Shown one piece after another: positions 43,922-53,470 of a stretch of 64,000 nucleotides of DNA. This DNA comes from Chloroflexota bacterium. Lineage in GTDB: Bacteria; Chloroflexota; Anaerolineae; Anaerolineales; Villigracilaceae. The stretch covers positions 1 to 64,000 of the forward strand of contig JACRMH010000062.1 in NCBI GenBank assembly GCA_016219545.1, read 5' to 3'. The notes under the pieces were generated by a model. The model was not told where the DNA came from and did no database searches. It saw only the letters and a list, made by a program, of their open reading frames with translations. A program made the translations under genes and the position numbers. The stretch's first letter is position 1, and every line of letters begins with the position of its first letter.

Positions 43922-46510
43922 TCAAAGCGGAAGCCAGACCGCAAAGGTGGCGCCTTGGCCGAGTTCACTAGCAACTTCGACCGTGCCTCCATGATCGGAG
44001 ACGATGCCAAACGTGACAGAGAGTCCCAGCCCTGTGCCGCCGCGGTCTGCCTTCGTGGTAAAGAACGGCTCGAAAATGCGGCTAATATCTTCCTGCGAAA
44101 TGCCAGTACCAGTATCCTTAACAGACATGACCGCCCAATTATGCTCATTGCGCTGGGCAGACATCGTGCTGACCAGCAATGCTCCGCCATTCGGCATAGC
44201 CTGCAAGGCATTGTGGATCAAATTAAGCAGGACCTGTTTCATCTGGTTGCGGTCCATGAAAACCCAGGGAAGTTTTTCATCCAGTTCAAGAGAGAGAGTC
44301 GAGCCGTGATTTTTGATCAAATGCCGCGTGAGTGCTATCACATCCTGTACGACTTCATTCAGATCAGCAGAAGCGCGGACGCGTTCGCCCTGACGCGAAA
44401 AATCAAGCAGACGGCGTACCACTTCACTGGCGCGGCGCGCCTCATGCAATACCATTTCCATTTCCTCGCGGTGCTCTGAATCCTTTTGTAATTCCTCCAG
44501 AATAATTTCAGAGAAACCCACAACCGTTGTCAACGGGTTATTTAATTCATGGGCAACGCCTGCGGCCATCTCACCCACAGCCGCGAGCTTGGCAGATTGA
44601 AGCAGGCGGTTCTCGGCCAGCCGCTGAGCTTCCATGTGTGCCTTCAAATCCACTTCGGTTAATTGCAGTTGAAGGATGGTCTCCTGCAATTTTTGATACT
44701 GGTTGGCGCTGGTGATCACAGAAGCAAGAATGCCCGCAAGCGATTCCATGGCCATCAAGTCGTTTTGAGTAAAGGCATTCTCTTTCAAACTCTCCACATC
44801 AATAATGCCCAGAATGGTCTCGCCGTCTTTCAAGGCCACACAAATCTCGGAGCGCGCCTCCCAGCCTTTAAGGGGTTTGTAAAGCTGGTCCTGCCGGGTA
44901 TCGTTGACAAGGATGCTCTCGCCGGTTTTGGAAACGTGACTCATGACTCCATCCACCAGGATCAACTCCACGCCAGCCAGCGCGTGCCTGACCGTTTCAG
45001 CGTGTGTGCCGCCGAGTCCTTGAATGGAGAATTTTCGGTTTTCGTCAAATAGAAAAATCGCAGCCAATTCAAACTTGAAATATTGCGCCACCAATTCAGC
45101 CGTGATGAGCGCCACTTCCTTTTTATCGTTCAGTCCGATCACCTGCTGAACTACTTCATGGATCAATTCCAAACTGCGCGCGCGTCCCTCCGCTTCTTCA
45201 CGTAGGCGGGTGTATTCGATCAACCCCGCCAGATGGCTGGTGATGACCACCATGAGATGTTCATCAAATTGATTGAAGGCCTCGGGACGCAAACTTTCAA
45301 TGATAAGCACGCCAATGACCTGTCCGCGATATTTAAGCGGAATGATCAACATGGACCGCGTACCTACATGGGCTGGTCTAAATTCATCTTTTAGTGTGTC
45401 TGCAATCAAGCGAACGCTTTGATCGTGGGCGAGATATGGTTCTATAAAATGCCCCGCCAGTAAAATGTCAAAAGCTGTTACTTTGCCTTCGACCAGGCTG
45501 TAATCGCGCAAGATGCGGCCATCGGTGGAGCGCAGGAAGAGCGAGATCAACTCGGTATTGAAAGCGCGCGAAAGCAAACCAAACATACGATGTGCGATCT
45601 GGTCCAGGCTTTGCGCGGTGGAGATCGTCAACACAAAATCATTCAGCATGGCCAGCCGCCGCAAATGCGCGCCCATTTCAGAAAACGTAACGACCACTTC
45701 CACAGAAGGCGAAACACGCACGATCAGTTCACGCAGCCGTCCCCACTCGGTTGGAGTGAACTCCTTTTTTGCCCAAAGCGTAACCACGCCGATCAAGCGC
45801 TGCCCGATCACAAGGGGCAGGCACACCCATATTTTCGTGCCTGACTTAAGCGTGCCATACGGCAGATTATCCCAGTTCGGCTGTCCGCGGGTAATGATGA
45901 CTTCGGACAAAGAACGGTTCACACGCCTGAGGAGCGGGTTCGAATCAATCAGCAGTGACAACCCCTTGGCATCCGACGAATCCCATTCAGCCTGAATATC
46001 AAGAGACTCGCCCCTGCGAATGGCCAACCACGCTCCCTGACAGGTCACCGTTTGCACGAAGGCGCCTAAAACTTTTTCGAGAGCAATCGGCAGATCGAAG
46101 GCCAGACCAGATTGCAGGTCAGGGAGAAACGGCTGCTCGGGAGAAGATGATTTTGCAGAAAGGAATGAGGCGGTCAATTTCCAAATACGCTGCGCTGCGG
46201 CAGTCTGGTCATCCGCTCCCACTAAAATAATTTGAGCTGTGCCGGAAATTGGAAAAGCAAAAAAACGTTTCGCATTGAAATCGCCTGCCTGCGGAATGGC
46301 GCTGGAGCGGCCATGTCCCCCACTGAGCGCGCCGCACAACCACGTATCAACAGACGGCCGTGACATCATACTCATTAATTTGTTTTGTGCAGACTTGCCA
46401 AGGTGGTGCGCCGAGCGAAGAACCCAGGTTCCGCCCAGCCGCTCGGCAAGAACTGCCCAGACGGACTCTGTGATCTGCACTGCTTCTTTAAGTTGGGATT
46501 CGATAGGCAT
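43922..46510 (-). CDS. Soluble GAF histidine kinase (three GAF domains, HisKA, HATPase)
   Basis: 862 residues. An N-terminal region without clear motif (1-125), GAF (130-275), GAF (285-435), GAF (440-605), coiled coil, HisKA with His654 in GVAHELNNPLTTV, and HATPase (about 745-862) with NLIHNALQAM, DTGTGIS and GTGLGL. No TM helix and no receiver. It leads a four-gene minus-strand operon with the REC-GAF kinase, the winged-helix regulator and a lipoprotein. Its likely partner is the N-terminal receiver of the next kinase or the winged-helix regulator. The stimulus is unknown. Confidence 0.9.
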   Translation of the reverse strand: MPIESQLKEAVQITESVWAVLAERLGGTWVLRSAHHLGKSAQNKLMSMMSRPSVDTWLCGALSGGHGRSSAIPQAGDFNAKRFFAFPISGTAQIILVGADDQTAAAQRIWKLTASFLSAKSSSPEQPFLPDLQSGLAFDLPIALEKVLGAFVQTVTCQGAWLAIRRGESLDIQAEWDSSDAKGLSLLIDSNPLLRRVNRSLSEVIITRGQPNWDNLPYGTLKSGTKIWVCLPLVIGQRLIGVVTLWAKKEFTPTEWGRLRELIVRVSPSVEVVVTFSEMGAHLRRLAMLNDFVLTISTAQSLDQIAHRMFGLLSRAFNTELISLFLRSTDGRILRDYSLVEGKVTAFDILLAGHFIEPYLAHDQSVRLIADTLKDEFRPAHVGTRSMLIIPLKYRGQVIGVLIIESLRPEAFNQFDEHLMVVITSHLAGLIEYTRLREEAEGRARSLELIHEVVQQVIGLNDKKEVALITAELVAQYFKFELAAIFLFDENRKFSIQGLGGTHAETVRHALAGVELILVDGVMSHVSKTGESILVNDTRQDQLYKPLKGWEARSEICVALKDGETILGIIDVESLKENAFTQNDLMAMESLAGILASVITSANQYQKLQETILQLQLTEVDLKAHMEAQRLAENRLLQSAKLAAVGEMAAGVAHELNNPLTTVVGFSEIILEELQKDSEHREEMEMVLHEARRASEVVRRLLDFSRQGERVRASADLNEVVQDVIALTRHLIKNHGSTLSLELDEKLPWVFMDRNQMKQVLLNLIHNALQAMPNGGALLVSTMSAQRNEHNWAVMSVKDTGTGISQEDISRIFEPFFTTKADRGGTGLGLSVTFGIVSDHGGTVEVASELGQGATFAVWLPL

Positions 46511-46524
46511 AGCTTGTGTATGGA

Positions 46525-46530
46525 ATTATA
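46525..46530 (-). promoter_or_regulatory. Possible -10 element of the kinase operon
   Basis: TATAAT on the minus strand, 14 nt before the ATG of the GAF kinase gene. No good -35 is seen at normal spacing (TTCAAT lies too close). Weak call. Confidence 0.4.
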
Positions 46531-46547
46531 CACTGCGCACAATTGAA

Positions 46548-46584
46548 ATTAAAAAAAAAGAAGGGCGGGTCTTGCGACCCGCCC
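46548..46584 (-). terminator. Rho-independent terminator of the nucleotidase gene
   Basis: GGGCGGGTC (46563-46571) and GACCCGCCC (46576-46584) around TTGC; on the minus strand the stem is followed by TTCTTTTTTTTTAATT. It lies just after the stop of the giant nucleotidase gene and just upstream of the kinase operon. Confidence 0.88.
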
Positions 46585-46607
46585 TAGGTAATTATTGACG
46601 CTTCAGT

Positions 46608-49600
46608 CTACCTTGTAAGTTTATCAAGTAAGAATTGAGCATCTTCAATCATTTGATTCGCGGCGAAGGGTGAAATATGGAAAAGGTCGCGCTCATACTC
46701 AACTTTATCGATGAAAGAATTCAGCGACTTAACGGAGGCGCCCTTGTTCAGGATATCCATCAATTGATAGTAAAGCGGTCGGCCTATAATCTCACCCAAG
46801 GCAAAGTAATGTTCAACACTCGCCTTAAGTCCGCGAGCATTAACGTCCACCTTGAAAATACGAGACATGGTGGCGGCATTGCCTGAAAAATCAACTGCGT
46901 TCACGACAAGGGTGTGATTCCCCACTGCCAAGTCAAACAGATCGATCACCTGTCCATTGACAACAGGGGTACCATCCAGTGTGGCAGTGATTTCCTCAAC
47001 GCCATTTACGTAATCAGAGGCTGAGAAGGAAAGGACAAGCGTCTGATAGCGTTTGAATGTAGAATTGGGTCTCGGGGTCGTGATCTTGATGACAGGCGAT
47101 GTTGTATCCGGCAGGTGCGCTTTAACCCAAGCTGTGTCATTAAGAAGCAAGTCCGCAGCTCCGGCCGTGATCGTTCTGCCCTTTTGAGTCTTTACGATCT
47201 GCATAAAGGCATTGAGGTGAGGAACCTTTTTCTCAGAGGTTGTAGCGGAAGACGCTGAATTCAGTTTATTCATCAAGGATCTATAGATACCCGTGCTGGA
47301 TATACTGCCGTCGAGATAGAAACGTTCTACACTAGCCTTCAGCGCATCAATGGTAGCGTCAACACTGAAATCAACATCCTTGGTGGAAATATTTCCAGCT
47401 TTATCCTCTGCTGTGACAGTCAGCGTGTGGTCGCCTAACCCCAAGCCTAACAGGTCAAGCACATCACCATCTGTATAGACAGTGCCAGTACCATCTACAA
47501 CAGCGTCAAGACTCTTAACGCCGGCGATATCATCCGTCGCGCTAAAGTCCAAGGTGAGCAAATCAGAATGTTGGTAGGTCGTACCGGCTGGCGGTGTAGT
47601 AACCGTGATCACCGGGGCTGTAGTATCTGCAATAAAAGCCAGGCGTCCTTCAATGGCAGGCGAGACCGTTCCCATGAATGTTACATAGTCAATAACGGAA
47701 TCGCGGACATAGTACTGGGTATCGGCAACGATCTGGTCAAGCGGCCAAAGGCTGACTCCGCCATTATTAAAGTTGCAGGAGCCGGCAGCAAGGTAATTGA
47801 CTGTGGAAACGTTGTAGTAGGTGCTGGCGTCTTCAAAGTCTATTTCTGTGCCGTTCACTTCCAGCGAAACTACATACTCTTTTGTTGGGTCGTATGGAGC
47901 TGGATATAGATCGTTGTATGTGATCTGGTTACCAAAGTTGGTGTCTAACATGCAGGTTGTATAGTGGGAATACCCGCCCCATGGATCCGCAAAATACTTG
48001 TAGTAATAGTAGTTGCGATAGGCGCGTTCCAGAACCGCCTTAAGTTGGGGACCGTTCATGCTGATCACTACGAGAGAATTCTCGTAGGGCATGGCGGCAA
48101 ACATATCAGAGATCTTCAGCGAATAAGGTGCGCCTGGAGTAGCGGTATCTGCGACCTTCTTGTTGGTCATTGCACCGGAGAGATGGAAATCTACAGGAAT
48201 GCCATTCTTTGTTTCCAACTCGTACACAGCCGCATCGGCTTGCAGGTTGGCGCCATTGGTTTCCTGAGTAAAAGCAGACAGGGCGTCAATCGGGGCGGTG
48301 GTGCTGCCAATGGTTGTATTGTTGTACGTGGTTAACAGAGCCGCATACGGGTCAATAATGGCCTTGGTGGCTGCATCTTCAGCTGTACCGGATAAGGAAA
48401 CTGTGAGATAACGACCCGTCTCGCTGACGATTTCATATCCGCCGCCAACTTTGGCGCGCAAACCGATCACGACTTCGCCTAAAGTGTTGTTATAGCGATA
48501 GGCATGGGCGGTAATAACAGGCTTGCCATCGGCGCTCGCAACAATCGAGGGCAGGAACTTGTAATTGCCATAACCAGTCGCCGGGTTGGTGTGGCTATGT
48601 CCGCCGATAATGGCGTCAATACCCGTTGTTGTAGCTGCCAGGTTGGTATCAACATTTGCATCCACTTCGACGCTCTTGGGGTCTTCGGTGAAGCCAATGT
48701 GGGTCAATGCGATCACAACGTCATTGGTTGAGCGAAGCGCATCAGACAGTTCTTGAGCCTTGGCAATCGGGTCGCTAAAGGTCAAGCCGGGGATGTTGCT
48801 GGGGAGTTCATAATTTGGGACGCGGTGGTTGCCAATACCGAGAATGGCAACGTTAATATCGCCGCCGACGATCTTCTCCACGTAAGGCTGGACGTTCACT
48901 GCAGCCAATCCATAAGGATGAGCTGGATCCTCAGCAATATTAGCCTGCAATAGCGGGAATGTTGCCTGGCTCAACACACTGGTGAAAACATCCGAACCGA
49001 AATTGAATTCATGGTTCCCCAAGGTCATGGCATCATAATTCATGGAATTAAAGGCCTTGATCAAGGGTTGCATGTGTAAAGAGGTATCGGCAATGGGTGT
49101 GCCATTAGAGGTGAAACCAGTAGGCGCTGTCTTGAAATAGAAGCTCATCGCATCGCCCTGAATATTGTCACCCGAACTAAGCAAAAGGGTGCGGGTGGGG
49201 TTGTGAAGTCTTTCCTGCTTGATCAATGTGACAAGTTGGGGATAGGCAACGTATGGGGTCTTGACAAGGTTGCCATGCGAGTCATTGTGATGCAGGATGG
49301 TGAGCGGGACAATTTCGCCACCGCCATCAAAGACAGTATCACCATCGCCGTCAATGGCAATGCGCCCATCAAGAGTGCCATCACCATTAGGTCCAGCATA
49401 GGCAGTGAGTTCCGTACCATAATTGGCGCCGACATAGGCATTGACGGCATTGAGCATATCACCCCAATAGGTAACATTCTTCATGTACTTAAAGCCGTTA
49501 TAACCATCGCCGCCCCCGGGGGCCAGGAATTCATTGGTACCGACCTTATAGGTCTTTTTCAAATCCAATGGATCACATGCGTGCGTGACTTTGTTCATCA

Positions 49601-51113
49601 CGCATACTTCGTAGGCTCCCCAAGCATAGGGCTGAGGACCGGGGTTTAAATCTTTATAGGAGAAGTACTTGTATTTGAGACCGGCCGGTTGGATAACACC
49701 AGCAACATTCGGCCCATAATTGACCACTTCGAGGATCTGAGCACCTGTCATTTCACCAACAACAGTTGCATTGCCGAATGGTAGGATGGTAAACATGTTG
49801 CCATAGGTAAGAAGACCTGCGGCATGTGTTGAGCCAGAAACACAACCAGTGGTAAGCCATGTACTACCATTCCAACACCAATCAGTACGGATACCGCCAG
49901 CGTTGTTAAAGAATAGGTCAACATCATTTGTAGGTTCTATATCGGTATTTAGGTAGTTATAGATGGCATCATCAATGAACGCACCCATCATATTATCGGT
50001 CGTATTACTTCGTCCAAGATCAACCGCCGAATAACCAACAGGCGTATTGACCAGAGTTAGGTAAGCTGGGTTGAGCGCATAAGTGTTGATGACTGAGACA
50101 ATAGCAGGATCCTGTGCGTCGGTGGTTGCAATGGCTTGTGAAAGCCAAGTCACAGCAACACTCCCATCGGTTCCCACAGTGATGTCTGCACGCCCGACTC
50201 TGCGCCCGTTGTAGTGTGCCTGCACAACTTTGGTTGTGCCGACTGTTTGGGCGGCCGCAAGGTTTGTATGGCTATGTCCGCCAATGATTAAGTTAACAGG
50301 CTTGCCGGCAGTATTCAGTTTTGTGGCAAGGGTCTGATCGCCATAGACGGGGAGTCCGTAACCGTAGCCACCGTCAGCGTTTCCAAGATGGCTGAGAACG
50401 ACAATTACTTTGGCACCATCAGCTACCATAGCATCATAATAATGTATGATTGACTCAGCAGGGTCTTTGAAGCACAAGCCCGCAGTGGCAGTTGACACCG
50501 TAATGGTAGGAGTTTCAGTGGTTGTCACACCAATGAAAGCCACTTTGACTGTATCAGGAGCAGTGCCCATGGTAAAAATCTGGTAGGGGGCATCTGCAAA
50601 AGTAGGAGGTGTCCAACCAGCAGAAGCGCAATCGGTTACTGCACCTTTTTGAACAATATTGGCGGTAACGTATGGATATGCGGCTTCCGTTGTGCGGTTG
50701 CCTAGGTTAACTTGCCCCCAATCAAATTCGTGATTACCGAAGGTCGCCACATCGTAACTCATGGCATTGAAAGCGGCGATGGTTGGGATGCCTTTGCCAG
50801 TGGCGGTTCCATCCCCAAGGTTTGAAAGCAGGCTTCCCTGCATTTCATCCCCGGCATCTACCAACAACATGTTCGAATCACCAAGAGCAGTGCGGACTGA
50901 ATTGACATAAGTAGAAACACGGGCCATACCGGGGTTACTACCAGATGGTTCCAATTGCCCATGAAAGTCATTGGTATGCAAAATTGAGAACGACACGCCG
51001 ACCGGGACTATAACTCCAGCAGGCGCAGCCGCGGCTGATAACGGGAAGAGAGAAAGCAAAAGAGCGAGTGTGATCAGGGTTGACATAACTCGCGAGATCG
51101 TCTTTTTTTTCAT
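46608..51113 (-). CDS. Secreted tandem 5'-nucleotidase / metallophosphoesterase with Ig-like and FIMAH-type domains
   Basis: 1501 residues from ATG 51113 (GGAGGGG 4 nt upstream). A signal peptide (to about 30), then two complete UshA-type units. Unit 1 has HTNDFHGQLEP, GDEMQGS, GNHEFDWG and GGHSH, then a 5'-nucleotidase C-terminal domain (about 355-585). Unit 2 has HHNDSHGNL, SGDNIQGD, GNHEFNFG and GGHSH, then its own C-terminal domain (about 920-1165). The metal ligands of both look intact. After them come Ig-like domain, helical domain, Ig-like domain, helical domain (about 1170-1501); the helical parts share 'LKASVE.....G.I....Y..LM..LN' and end 'LL.D..', which fits the FIMAH type. The family releases phosphate and nucleosides from extracellular nucleotides; two active sites in one chain is unusual. 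Gene stands alone, with its own terminator. Confidence 0.9.
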   Translation of the reverse strand: MKKKTISRVMSTLITLALLLSLFPLSAAAAPAGVIVPVGVSFSILHTNDFHGQLEPSGSNPGMARVSTYVNSVRTALGDSNMLLVDAGDEMQGSLLSNLGDGTATGKGIPTIAAFNAMSYDVATFGNHEFDWGQVNLGNRTTEAAYPYVTANIVQKGAVTDCASAGWTPPTFADAPYQIFTMGTAPDTVKVAFIGVTTTETPTITVSTATAGLCFKDPAESIIHYYDAMVADGAKVIVVLSHLGNADGGYGYGLPVYGDQTLATKLNTAGKPVNLIIGGHSHTNLAAAQTVGTTKVVQAHYNGRRVGRADITVGTDGSVAVTWLSQAIATTDAQDPAIVSVINTYALNPAYLTLVNTPVGYSAVDLGRSNTTDNMMGAFIDDAIYNYLNTDIEPTNDVDLFFNNAGGIRTDWCWNGSTWLTTGCVSGSTHAAGLLTYGNMFTILPFGNATVVGEMTGAQILEVVNYGPNVAGVIQPAGLKYKYFSYKDLNPGPQPYAWGAYEVCVMNKVTHACDPLDLKKTYKVGTNEFLAPGGGDGYNGFKYMKNVTYWGDMLNAVNAYVGANYGTELTAYAGPNGDGTLDGRIAIDGDGDTVFDGGGEIVPLTILHHNDSHGNLVKTPYVAYPQLVTLIKQERLHNPTRTLLLSSGDNIQGDAMSFYFKTAPTGFTSNGTPIADTSLHMQPLIKAFNSMNYDAMTLGNHEFNFGSDVFTSVLSQATFPLLQANIAEDPAHPYGLAAVNVQPYVEKIVGGDINVAILGIGNHRVPNYELPSNIPGLTFSDPIAKAQELSDALRSTNDVVIALTHIGFTEDPKSVEVDANVDTNLAATTTGIDAIIGGHSHTNPATGYGNYKFLPSIVASADGKPVITAHAYRYNNTLGEVVIGLRAKVGGGYEIVSETGRYLTVSLSGTAEDAATKAIIDPYAALLTTYNNTTIGSTTAPIDALSAFTQETNGANLQADAAVYELETKNGIPVDFHLSGAMTNKKVADTATPGAPYSLKISDMFAAMPYENSLVVISMNGPQLKAVLERAYRNYYYYKYFADPWGGYSHYTTCMLDTNFGNQITYNDLYPAPYDPTKEYVVSLEVNGTEIDFEDASTYYNVSTVNYLAAGSCNFNNGGVSLWPLDQIVADTQYYVRDSVIDYVTFMGTVSPAIEGRLAFIADTTAPVITVTTPPAGTTYQHSDLLTLDFSATDDIAGVKSLDAVVDGTGTVYTDGDVLDLLGLGLGDHTLTVTAEDKAGNISTKDVDFSVDATIDALKASVERFYLDGSISSTGIYRSLMNKLNSASSATTSEKKVPHLNAFMQIVKTQKGRTITAGAADLLLNDTAWVKAHLPDTTSPVIKITTPRPNSTFKRYQTLVLSFSASDYVNGVEEITATLDGTPVVNGQVIDLFDLAVGNHTLVVNAVDFSGNAATMSRIFKVDVNARGLKASVEHYFALGEIIGRPLYYQLMDILNKGASVKSLNSFIDKVEYERDLFHISPFAANQMIEDAQFLLDKLTR

Positions 51114-51155
51114 GAGACCCCTCCAGGTCATTTGGATTTTATTTGAGCAGATAAT

Positions 51156-51171
51156 ACAGGATACATCCTGT
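51156..51171. promoter_or_regulatory. Dyad ACAGGAT-N2-ATCCTGT upstream of the nucleotidase gene
   Basis: A perfect 7-bp inverted repeat with a 2-nt centre, 43 nt before the nucleotidase ATG. It abuts TATTAT (minus strand, 51156-51151), a possible -10, and sits where a -35 would be; no consensus -35 is present. This suggests an operator for an activator or repressor. Confidence 0.45.
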
Positions 51172-51424
51172 AAAAGGATGGGATGGTCAATCCCTTCTTA
51201 GCCTTTTCCCTCCTTCCTTTGAACAATGCACATATGCCCTCGTTATAATGCAATGAAATGTTCGCCTCTATAGAATAACCACAATTTCTTTGAGACCTTT
51301 CAATTACGTAAAGGCATTATACAACAACTTGTGCCCATTTTCACATCAATTAAATGGACTCTTTCCTAGTTATAGCAAAGTCATAAAAGGTTTGTTATCC
51401 ACGTGAAAAACCCGACCATCATGC

Positions 51425-51430
51425 TACAAT
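51425..51430 (+). promoter_or_regulatory. -10 element 7 nt before the NUDIX start (leaderless-type)
   Basis: TACAAT is followed by 7 nt and then ATG 51438. At this distance transcription would begin at or next to the start codon. No Shine-Dalgarno sequence precedes the ATG. Confidence 0.5.
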
Positions 51431-51437
51431 AATTGCC

Positions 51438-51965
51438 ATGTCCGATGAACTTCTTGATGTTGTCAACGACTCTGATCATGTAATAGACCAGCAAATGCGC
51501 TCCACCGTCCATCAACTTGGTCTTCAGCACCGAGGTGTGCATGTCTTCTTGTTTACCCGGGACGGAAAAATGCTGATCCAAAAACGGAGCGCCGACCGCG
51601 CCGCCTCCCCCTCCGCTTTGGATTGCTCAGTCTCCGAACATGTGAAGGCAGGTGAGAGTTACCTGGATGCGGCCATACGCGGCATGAAAGAGGAACTCGG
51701 CATAACCGGCGTAGAGATCGAACCGCTCGTTACATTCAGGATGAATTACGGCATAAATGATAACGAAATCAGCAGGCTGTTTAAGGGTATCGTTGACCCT
51801 CAAAAAGCCATATTCGATCCCGTTGAAATTGAAGAGATTGCATACTACACTATTCATGAGATCAGCGAAATGATGAATGAAGGCAAGATAAAATTTTGCG
51901 GATGGTTTAGAGAAATTCTAAATTGGTATCTTGAAAAAAACTCGAAACTATTCGTTTTGGTGTAA
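51438..51965 (+). CDS. NUDIX hydrolase
   Basis: 175 residues. The NUDIX box is read at about 72-93: KAGESYLDAAIRGMKEELGI, with Arg-x-x-x-Glu-Glu in the catalytic helix; the motif's first Gly is represented by Lys-Ala-Gly. The N-terminus (VDSDHVIDQQMRSTVHQLGL type) and 'QHRGVHVFLFTRDGKMLIQKR' place it with the IDI/YfcD-like NUDIX proteins that act on nucleoside diphosphate derivatives or isopentenyl diphosphate. The substrate is not determined. It stands alone, probably transcribed from a start-codon-proximal promoter. Confidence 0.87.
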   Translation: MSDELLDVVNDSDHVIDQQMRSTVHQLGLQHRGVHVFLFTRDGKMLIQKRSADRAASPSALDCSVSEHVKAGESYLDAAIRGMKEELGITGVEIEPLVTFRMNYGINDNEISRLFKGIVDPQKAIFDPVEIEEIAYYTIHEISEMMNEGKIKFCGWFREILNWYLEKNSKLFVLV

Positions 51966-52037
51966 GACACACGCCTGCAACTTCCCGGAATAGAAATCGT
52001 AAGTATTCTCGAATTGCTTATTTTCAAAGGAGAATAT

Positions 52038-53384
52038 ATGAAAACCACTTACAAATTTCTTTCCGTTTTAACCTTGATCGCCCTCCTCACATTGACCTTT
52101 GCCACACCCGCATTGGCATTTGACGGCCGCGGCGGTGATAAGGTCGTCATCAAGGCAGATGAAGTTATTAATGATGACTTCTATGTTTCGGCTGCTGAAT
52201 TCGTCCTTGACGGCACCGTTAAAGGCGATTTGATCGTATTTGGGCAAAGCATCACCATCAATGGCACGGTCGAAGGTGATTTGTTTGCCGCCGGGCAAGT
52301 CGTTATCATCAATGGCACAGTCATGGATGATGCCCGCATCGCCGGGGCCGGACTTCAAATTGGTAATCATGCCGTCATCGGTAGTGATCTTTTGGTTGGA
52401 GGCGCAAGCCTCGAAATGCAAAATGGCAGTTTGGTGAAAGGCGAACTTGTCTCTGGCTCTGGCCAGGCCTTGCTCGCAGGAAATGTAAATGGCAACGTGC
52501 TTGCCGGTACGGCCGCGCTTCAACTAGACGGTAATTTCGGCGGTAATGTGGATGCCTACGTGGATGTAACCGAGGAAACAAAATCCTCCCCACCCATGAA
52601 CATGTATATGACCAATATTCCACTGTCGCTTCCAAGCGTGAAGCCCGGGCTGACAATTGCCGATAACGCCAAAATTTCTGGGAACTTGAAATACACCAGC
52701 ACCATGGAATTGCCCATCCCAAATGGTGTTGTTAGCGGTAAGGTCACACGAGTTCAGCCGCAAGTCAGCGCTACTCAAAGAGTGGTCGCACCAACTTCCG
52801 CTCAAATAGTTGGCACTTGGGCGCTTGACCTGCTCCGCACAATCATTACGATGATCCTATTCGGCCTTTTGCTGGGTTGGCTCTTCCCCGCATTCATGAA
52901 GGCGCTGCCAGAAAAGATCAAGGAACAGCCTTGGGGTAGTATGGGCTGGGGTGCAATTTCATGGGCAGCGTTCTTCTTTGCTTTGTTCGCCATCATCCTT
53001 GTAATGATCTTCGGTGGTTGGGTCTTTGGCTTCCTCACACTTGGAGGAGTAAGCGGAACCATTATCTGGCTTGGCATTTTGGCACTCTTTGGTTTCACCA
53101 TCCTCTTTGTATTAGTTACATCCTATCTGGCAAAGATCGTGGTCGGTGACGTGATGGGCAAATGGATTCTTAATCGCGCAAACCCCGCGCTTGCAGAGCA
53201 TAAGGTCTGGCCAATGGTCATAGGCACTTCCCTGCTCATCCTTATTATCGAACTCTTCCGCTTCCCACTTCTACCTTTCGGTTTCTTTGGCTGGCTGATC
53301 AACTTCTCTGTCATCCTTTGTGGACTTGGCGCGATATGGATTTGGGGACGCGAAAAAATGCAAGCGAATAAAACTGTGCAATAA
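52038..53384 (+). CDS. Secreted/membrane bactofilin-like (polymer-forming) protein with C-terminal TM bundle
   Basis: 448 residues from ATG 52038 (AAGGAG 5 nt upstream; an upstream in-frame ATG at 52014 lacks one). A signal peptide (to about 27, ATPALA) is followed by about 130 residues of repeating short beta-strand units ('VLDGTVKGDLIVFGQSITI', 'NGTVEGDLFAAGQVVI'), the right-handed beta-helix pattern of bactofilins/polymer-forming cytoskeletal proteins. A Thr/Pro-rich link follows, then about four TM helices (about 255-440). Bactofilin itself is cytoplasmic; this exported, TM-anchored variant occurs in many Gram-positive-like and Chloroflexota genomes and is uncharacterised, presumably structuring the envelope. 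A hairpin terminator follows. Confidence 0.8.
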   Translation: MKTTYKFLSVLTLIALLTLTFATPALAFDGRGGDKVVIKADEVINDDFYVSAAEFVLDGTVKGDLIVFGQSITINGTVEGDLFAAGQVVIINGTVMDDARIAGAGLQIGNHAVIGSDLLVGGASLEMQNGSLVKGELVSGSGQALLAGNVNGNVLAGTAALQLDGNFGGNVDAYVDVTEETKSSPPMNMYMTNIPLSLPSVKPGLTIADNAKISGNLKYTSTMELPIPNGVVSGKVTRVQPQVSATQRVVAPTSAQIVGTWALDLLRTIITMILFGLLLGWLFPAFMKALPEKIKEQPWGSMGWGAISWAAFFFALFAIILVMIFGGWVFGFLTLGGVSGTIIWLGILALFGFTILFVLVTSYLAKIVVGDVMGKWILNRANPALAEHKVWPMVIGTSLLILIIELFRFPLLPFGFFGWLINFSVILCGLGAIWIWGREKMQANKTVQ

Positions 53385-53398
53385 AAGAACTGCAATAC

Positions 53399-53438
53399 GA
53401 ACAAAAAAGGACAGGCACGCGCCCGTCCTTTTTTGTTC
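53399..53438 (+). terminator. Hairpin terminator after the bactofilin-like gene
   Basis: AACAAAAAAGGAC (53400-53412) and GTCCTTTTTTGTT (53425-53437) around a 12-nt loop; the right arm supplies the T run. Confidence 0.85.
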
Positions 53439-53470
53439 TAAACAATCATTTTTAGACAATTCTTATCAGG

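Larger units (their letters stand above)
51114..51437. other. Intergenic region between divergent nucleotidase and NUDIX genes
   Basis: About 320 nt without a credible gene. It holds the dyad at 51156-51171, a plus-strand TATAAT at 51244-51249 with TTGAAC at 51219-51224 (19-nt spacer), and TACAAT at 51425-51430 just before the NUDIX start. A T/C-rich stretch lies at 51190-51220. I see no RNA gene in it. Confidence 0.6.

Noticed and set aside
46677..46886. Small plus-strand frame opposite the nucleotidase C-terminus
   Set aside because: It is antisense to the repeated helical domain, with no ribosome site or domain.
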